This document shows positions 23,847-25,786 of a DNA stretch of 25,786 nucleotides, piece by piece (position 1 is the stretch's first letter; each line of letters begins with the position of its first letter). The stretch is from contig JAQVGR010000001.1 of assembly GCA_028696635.1 (NCBI GenBank), positions 1 to 25,786 on the forward strand, given 5' to 3'. The DNA is from Candidatus Krumholzibacteriia bacterium (lineage in GTDB: Bacteria; Krumholzibacteriota; Krumholzibacteriia; Krumholzibacteriales; Krumholzibacteriaceae). Below the pieces are notes generated by a model. The model worked only from the letters and a program-made list of their open reading frames with translations. It did no database searches and had not been told where the DNA came from. The translations under genes were made by a program, and so were the position numbers.

Positions 23847-23863
23847 CTTTGCCCGCCTGTCAA
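23835..23863 (-). promoter_or_regulatory. Promoter of the blaI-M56 operon
   Basis: On the minus strand an exact TTGACA (23858-23863) is followed after 17 nt by AATATT (23835-23840), four of six matches to the -10 consensus. The -35 lies between the two proposed operators and the -10 lies inside O1. Transcription would begin near 23828, giving a leader of about 90 nt before the blaI ATG at 23739. Confidence 0.6.
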
Positions 23864-23869
23864 GGGGAA

Positions 23870-23887
23870 ATGTTAAATTTTTCTCAT
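23870..23887. promoter_or_regulatory. Proposed BlaI operator O2 (upstream of the -35 box)
   Basis: ATGTTAAATTTTTCTCAT is the inverted copy of O1 (17 of 18 bases). Its centre is 41 bp from that of O1, close to four helical turns, so two repressor dimers could sit on the same face of the DNA. It also falls between mnmA (ending at 23921) and the promoter. Confidence 0.55.
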
Positions 23888-23920
23888 GCCGGGTATACGG
23901 CCTCGGCGGGAAAAGGTTCC

Positions 23921-24982
23921 CTACCGCTTCGCCTCGATGACCCCGCCGCCGAGCACGAGGCCGTCTCGGTAGACGACCACCGACTGGCCGGGGGTGATCG
24001 CCCTCTGGGGCTCGTCGAAGCGGACCTCGAGGCGGCTCCCCTTCAGCGAGAACTCGCAGGGGGCTGGGGCGTGAGCATACCGTATCTTCGCTTCGGCGCG
24101 CCCTCCCTTCTCACCCGGAGGGAAGTTGACCGCGGTGGCGAGCAGATCGCTCCCGCCGAGGTATGCTTCCGGGCCAACGATGAGGCGGTCGCGCGCGGGA
24201 TCTATGGCGATCACATAGAGCGGCTCGGGGGCGCTGATCCCCAGTCGTCGCCGCTGGCCGATCGTGTAGTTGAAGATCCCATCGTGCTCGCCGACGATCT
24301 CTCCGTCGACCGAGACGATCTGTCCCGGCCTCGAAGGGATCCCGCGCGCCGCGAAGAAGGCGGCCGCCCCACCCTCGGGCCAGAAACAGACATCCTGGCT
24401 CTCCCGCTTCTCCGAGACCGAGAGACCGGCCTCGTCGGCAAGGGCCCGGACCTCGTCCTTGGCCAGCTCGCCGACGGGGAAGAGAACCCGCTCGAGACGC
24501 TCGCGGGGGATCGAGTAGAGGAAATAGGTCTGGTCCTTCCCGAGGTCTTTCGGGCGCGAGAGGTAGAGAACTCCGTCCCGCCGCTCGAGCCGCGCGTAAT
24601 GCCCGGTGGCGATCATGTCGAACCGCGCGCCGGCGAGCTTGTCGGCGAGGAGGCGGAACTTGATCCGCTCGTTGCAGAGCACGCAGGGGTTGGGGGTGCG
24701 CCCGCAAAGGTATTCCTCGACGAACGGGGCGATCACCTCGCGCTCCATGTCATCACTCATCGAGATGACATGGTGCTCGATTCCCAGCGCTGCGCATACC
24801 CTCCGCGCGTCGACGATGTCCCCGGGGCTGCAGCAGCGCCGCGCCCCGGCCTCGCCCCCGGTCCCGATGCACATCGTCACCCCGGAGACGTCGTACCCGC
24901 CGCGCTTCAGAAGGAGCGCGGCGACCGACGAGTCGACCCCGCCGCTCATCGCTGCCAGTATGCGTGTGACGGTGCGGATCAT
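23921..24982 (-). CDS. mnmA: tRNA-specific 2-thiouridylase MnmA
   Basis: MnmA places sulfur at position 2 of wobble uridine 34 in tRNAs for Lys, Glu and Gln. The 353-residue protein has the ATP pyrophosphatase loop SGGVDSS (13-19), then TPNPCVLCNERIKF (97-109), TGHYAR (126-131), KDQTYFLY (149-156), ESQDVCFW (194-201) and FNYTIGQRRRLGI. The expected catalytic cysteines are Cys103 and Cys199; Cys100 makes a CxxC in place of the DxxC of E. coli MnmA. An additional ARRCC-type loop (48-51) is common in one MnmA subfamily. The start at 24982 is the first ATG that retains the family N-terminus. It lies upstream of the blaI operon, same strand. Confidence 0.94.
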   Translation of the reverse strand: MIRTVTRILAAMSGGVDSSVAALLLKRGGYDVSGVTMCIGTGGEAGARRCCSPGDIVDARRVCAALGIEHHVISMSDDMEREVIAPFVEEYLCGRTPNPCVLCNERIKFRLLADKLAGARFDMIATGHYARLERRDGVLYLSRPKDLGKDQTYFLYSIPRERLERVLFPVGELAKDEVRALADEAGLSVSEKRESQDVCFWPEGGAAAFFAARGIPSRPGQIVSVDGEIVGEHDGIFNYTIGQRRRLGISAPEPLYVIAIDPARDRLIVGPEAYLGGSDLLATAVNFPPGEKGGRAEAKIRYAHAPAPCEFSLKGSRLEVRFDEPQRAITPGQSVVVYRDGLVLGGGVIEAKR

Positions 24983-25044
24983 GCTGCTGCAGTATCTCTC
25001 CTGTCCGGCTTGCCGGGACTCGCGAGATCGAGCCGCCGGAGGGA

Positions 25045-25389
25045 TCAGTTCACGATCTTGCTCTTCAGATGCTCTATCAGCGCGCTCTTGATCAGCTCCA
25101 GAGCGTCTTCCTCCGCGTCTTCGTAGTCCACCAGCCCGCTGACCGAATAATCGGTCAACAGACGGTTCTTTTCAAGATGTTCGATGACGGACCGCTTGTC
25201 GCCTTCGGTCACGTCGGGCTTCTCATCGCTCGCGAAGACGAGGCTCTGCCAGCTCCACGGCCTGAGGACGCCTCCGTTGGAGGTGCATCCGATCCTCGTC
25301 AGATGATCGAGGTATTCGTCGATGACCCTGTTGTTCTCATCGACGCTCAGCCCGTCGATGGTCTTGAACGAGACCCAGAACGCCTTCAT
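25045..25389 (-). CDS. YggL/DUF469-like small protein (tentative)
   Basis: A 114-residue acidic cytoplasmic protein without signal peptide or membrane span. By eye its middle resembles E. coli YggL, which associates with the 50S ribosomal subunit: a DEYLDHLTRIG helix, then GGVLRPWSWQSLVFA, a TEGDKRSVIEHLEKN helix and a closing LVDYED. The match is weak at residue level and the first 20 residues differ from YggL, so I treat the family assignment as uncertain. The ATG is preceded by AAAGGAG at 7 nt. It lies 62 nt before mnmA on the same strand, and both would concern translation if the YggL assignment is right. Confidence 0.65.
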   Translation of the reverse strand: MKAFWVSFKTIDGLSVDENNRVIDEYLDHLTRIGCTSNGGVLRPWSWQSLVFASDEKPDVTEGDKRSVIEHLEKNRLLTDYSVSGLVDYEDAEEDALELIKSALIEHLKSKIVN

Positions 25390-25419
25390 CTCACGCTCCT
25401 TTCGTTCCGGTGAAATGCC

Positions 25420-25451
25420 GGGGACCGGCGGCGCGACGGCCGCCGGCCCCC
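25420..25451 (-). terminator. Long GC-rich hairpin after the truncated gene at the window end
   Basis: A 13-position stem (25420-25432 with 25439-25451, 6-nt loop) pairs fully on the minus-strand transcript, including one G-U pair; on the plus transcript that position is a mismatch. It lies 16 nt past the stop of the gene at 25467 and before the YggL-like gene. No U-run follows. It may end the upstream transcript. Confidence 0.45.
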
Positions 25452-25466
25452 TTCCCTCCGGCGCCG

Positions 25467-25786
25467 CTAGTCGAGATAGGCGAGATTGGAGGTCGTGATC
25501 TCAGCGTTGATCATCACCCGGTGCCATCCCTCGAGACGGATCGTCGCGTGGTCGGCGTGCCTGACCGAGCCGCGCGCGTACATCTCCGGGTTCCTCATGC
25601 GCGTTCCCCGCACGTACGAGCGCATCCGGGGATTGAACTTGACGGCACGGTTGAAATCTTCCTGGTTGTATGCCCGGGTGCCGATCAGATACACCAGCTC
25701 CCCGCCGAGACGCACCAGCTCCTCGCAGACGTGCGGCTTGCTCTGCGGCGTTCGCTGGAGCGGCTCTCCCCTGTGGATGACCGCCG
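25467..25786 (-). CDS. C-terminal part of an unrecognised protein (runs off the window)
   Basis: The last 106 or so codons of a gene whose start lies beyond position 25786; the frame stays open to the edge. The visible protein runs from a VIHRGEPLQRTPQSKPH stretch through VCEELVRLGGELVYLIGTR to a basic, aromatic segment (FNPRMRSYVRGTRMRNP) and ends NAEITTSNLAYLD. There is no membrane segment in this part. The mix of Arg, His and aromatic residues suggests a soluble, possibly nucleic-acid- or anion-binding domain, but I cannot assign a family. A GTG at 25713-25715 is in frame but is not needed as a start. Confidence 0.6.
   Translation of the reverse strand, partial: AVIHRGEPLQRTPQSKPHVCEELVRLGGELVYLIGTRAYNQEDFNRAVKFNPRMRSYVRGTRMRNPEMYARGSVRHADHATIRLEGWHRVMINAEITTSNLAYLD

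Noticed and set aside
23829..23887. The inverted arms as an mnmA terminator hairpin
   Set aside because: The stem is AT-rich, the loop is 23 nt and holds an exact TTGACA. Each arm is itself a dyad, which fits operators better.

Overview
The window looks like a chromosomal segment of a high-GC, diderm (Gram-negative-type) bacterium. The evidence is lipid A-type acyltransferase and ADP-heptose (LPS core) genes, a PorV/UPF0164-like outer-membrane barrel and several lipoprotein signal peptides. The mix (PorV-like barrel, COG2403 GTPase, DUF3467, M56 peptidase fused to TPRs) suggests an uncultured FCB-type or neighbouring candidate phylum. That placement is inference; no rRNA is present to test it. 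Nearly every gene is on the minus strand; only the barrel gene (341-1666) and a DUF3467 gene (17757-18092) are on plus.

Layout. 1-340: the 5' end of an exported protein (minus) and a divergent barrel gene (plus), each with a recognisable sigma70-like promoter. 1703-15454: an almost gapless minus-strand run. In transcription order it is rfaE1, rfaE2, a COG2403 cyclic-2,3-diphosphoglycerate-synthetase-like GTPase, sucC, sucD, ndk, yceD (DUF177), rpmF, plsX, fabH, fabD, fabG, acpP, fabF, rnc, a cysteine-rich unknown and a BtuF-like binding lipoprotein. The yceD-rpmF-plsX-fabHDG-acpP-fabF-rnc core is a classic bacterial arrangement. It makes the acyl-ACP used for membrane lipids, next to LPS-core precursor genes and the ATP/GTP-handling enzymes SucCD and Ndk. 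15642-17538: a small acidic unknown and an independently transcribed lipoprotein with three ~122-residue repeats. 17757-18092: a DUF3467 protein. 18111-21358: dprA, a DUF362/ferredoxin protein and an LpxL-like acyltransferase, read from a promoter at about 21404-21432. 21618-23739: a BlaI-type repressor and an M56 (BlaR1-like) membrane metalloprotease whose sensor end is a coiled coil plus TPRs. This pair sits behind a promoter flanked by two matching dyad operators, and is the strongest candidate for a little-described signalling module. 23921-25786: mnmA, a YggL/DUF469-like small protein and the 3' end of an unrecognised gene.

No stretch over 300 bases lacks a gene. The larger gaps are 15455-15641 (promoter and hairpin), 17539-17756 (back-to-back promoters), 21359-21617 (dprA promoter, a hairpin, a short direct repeat) and 23740-23920 (BlaI promoter/operators). 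I saw no tRNA, rRNA, CRISPR array, insertion sequence or phage gene. All functional names come from motif recognition by eye, not database searches.
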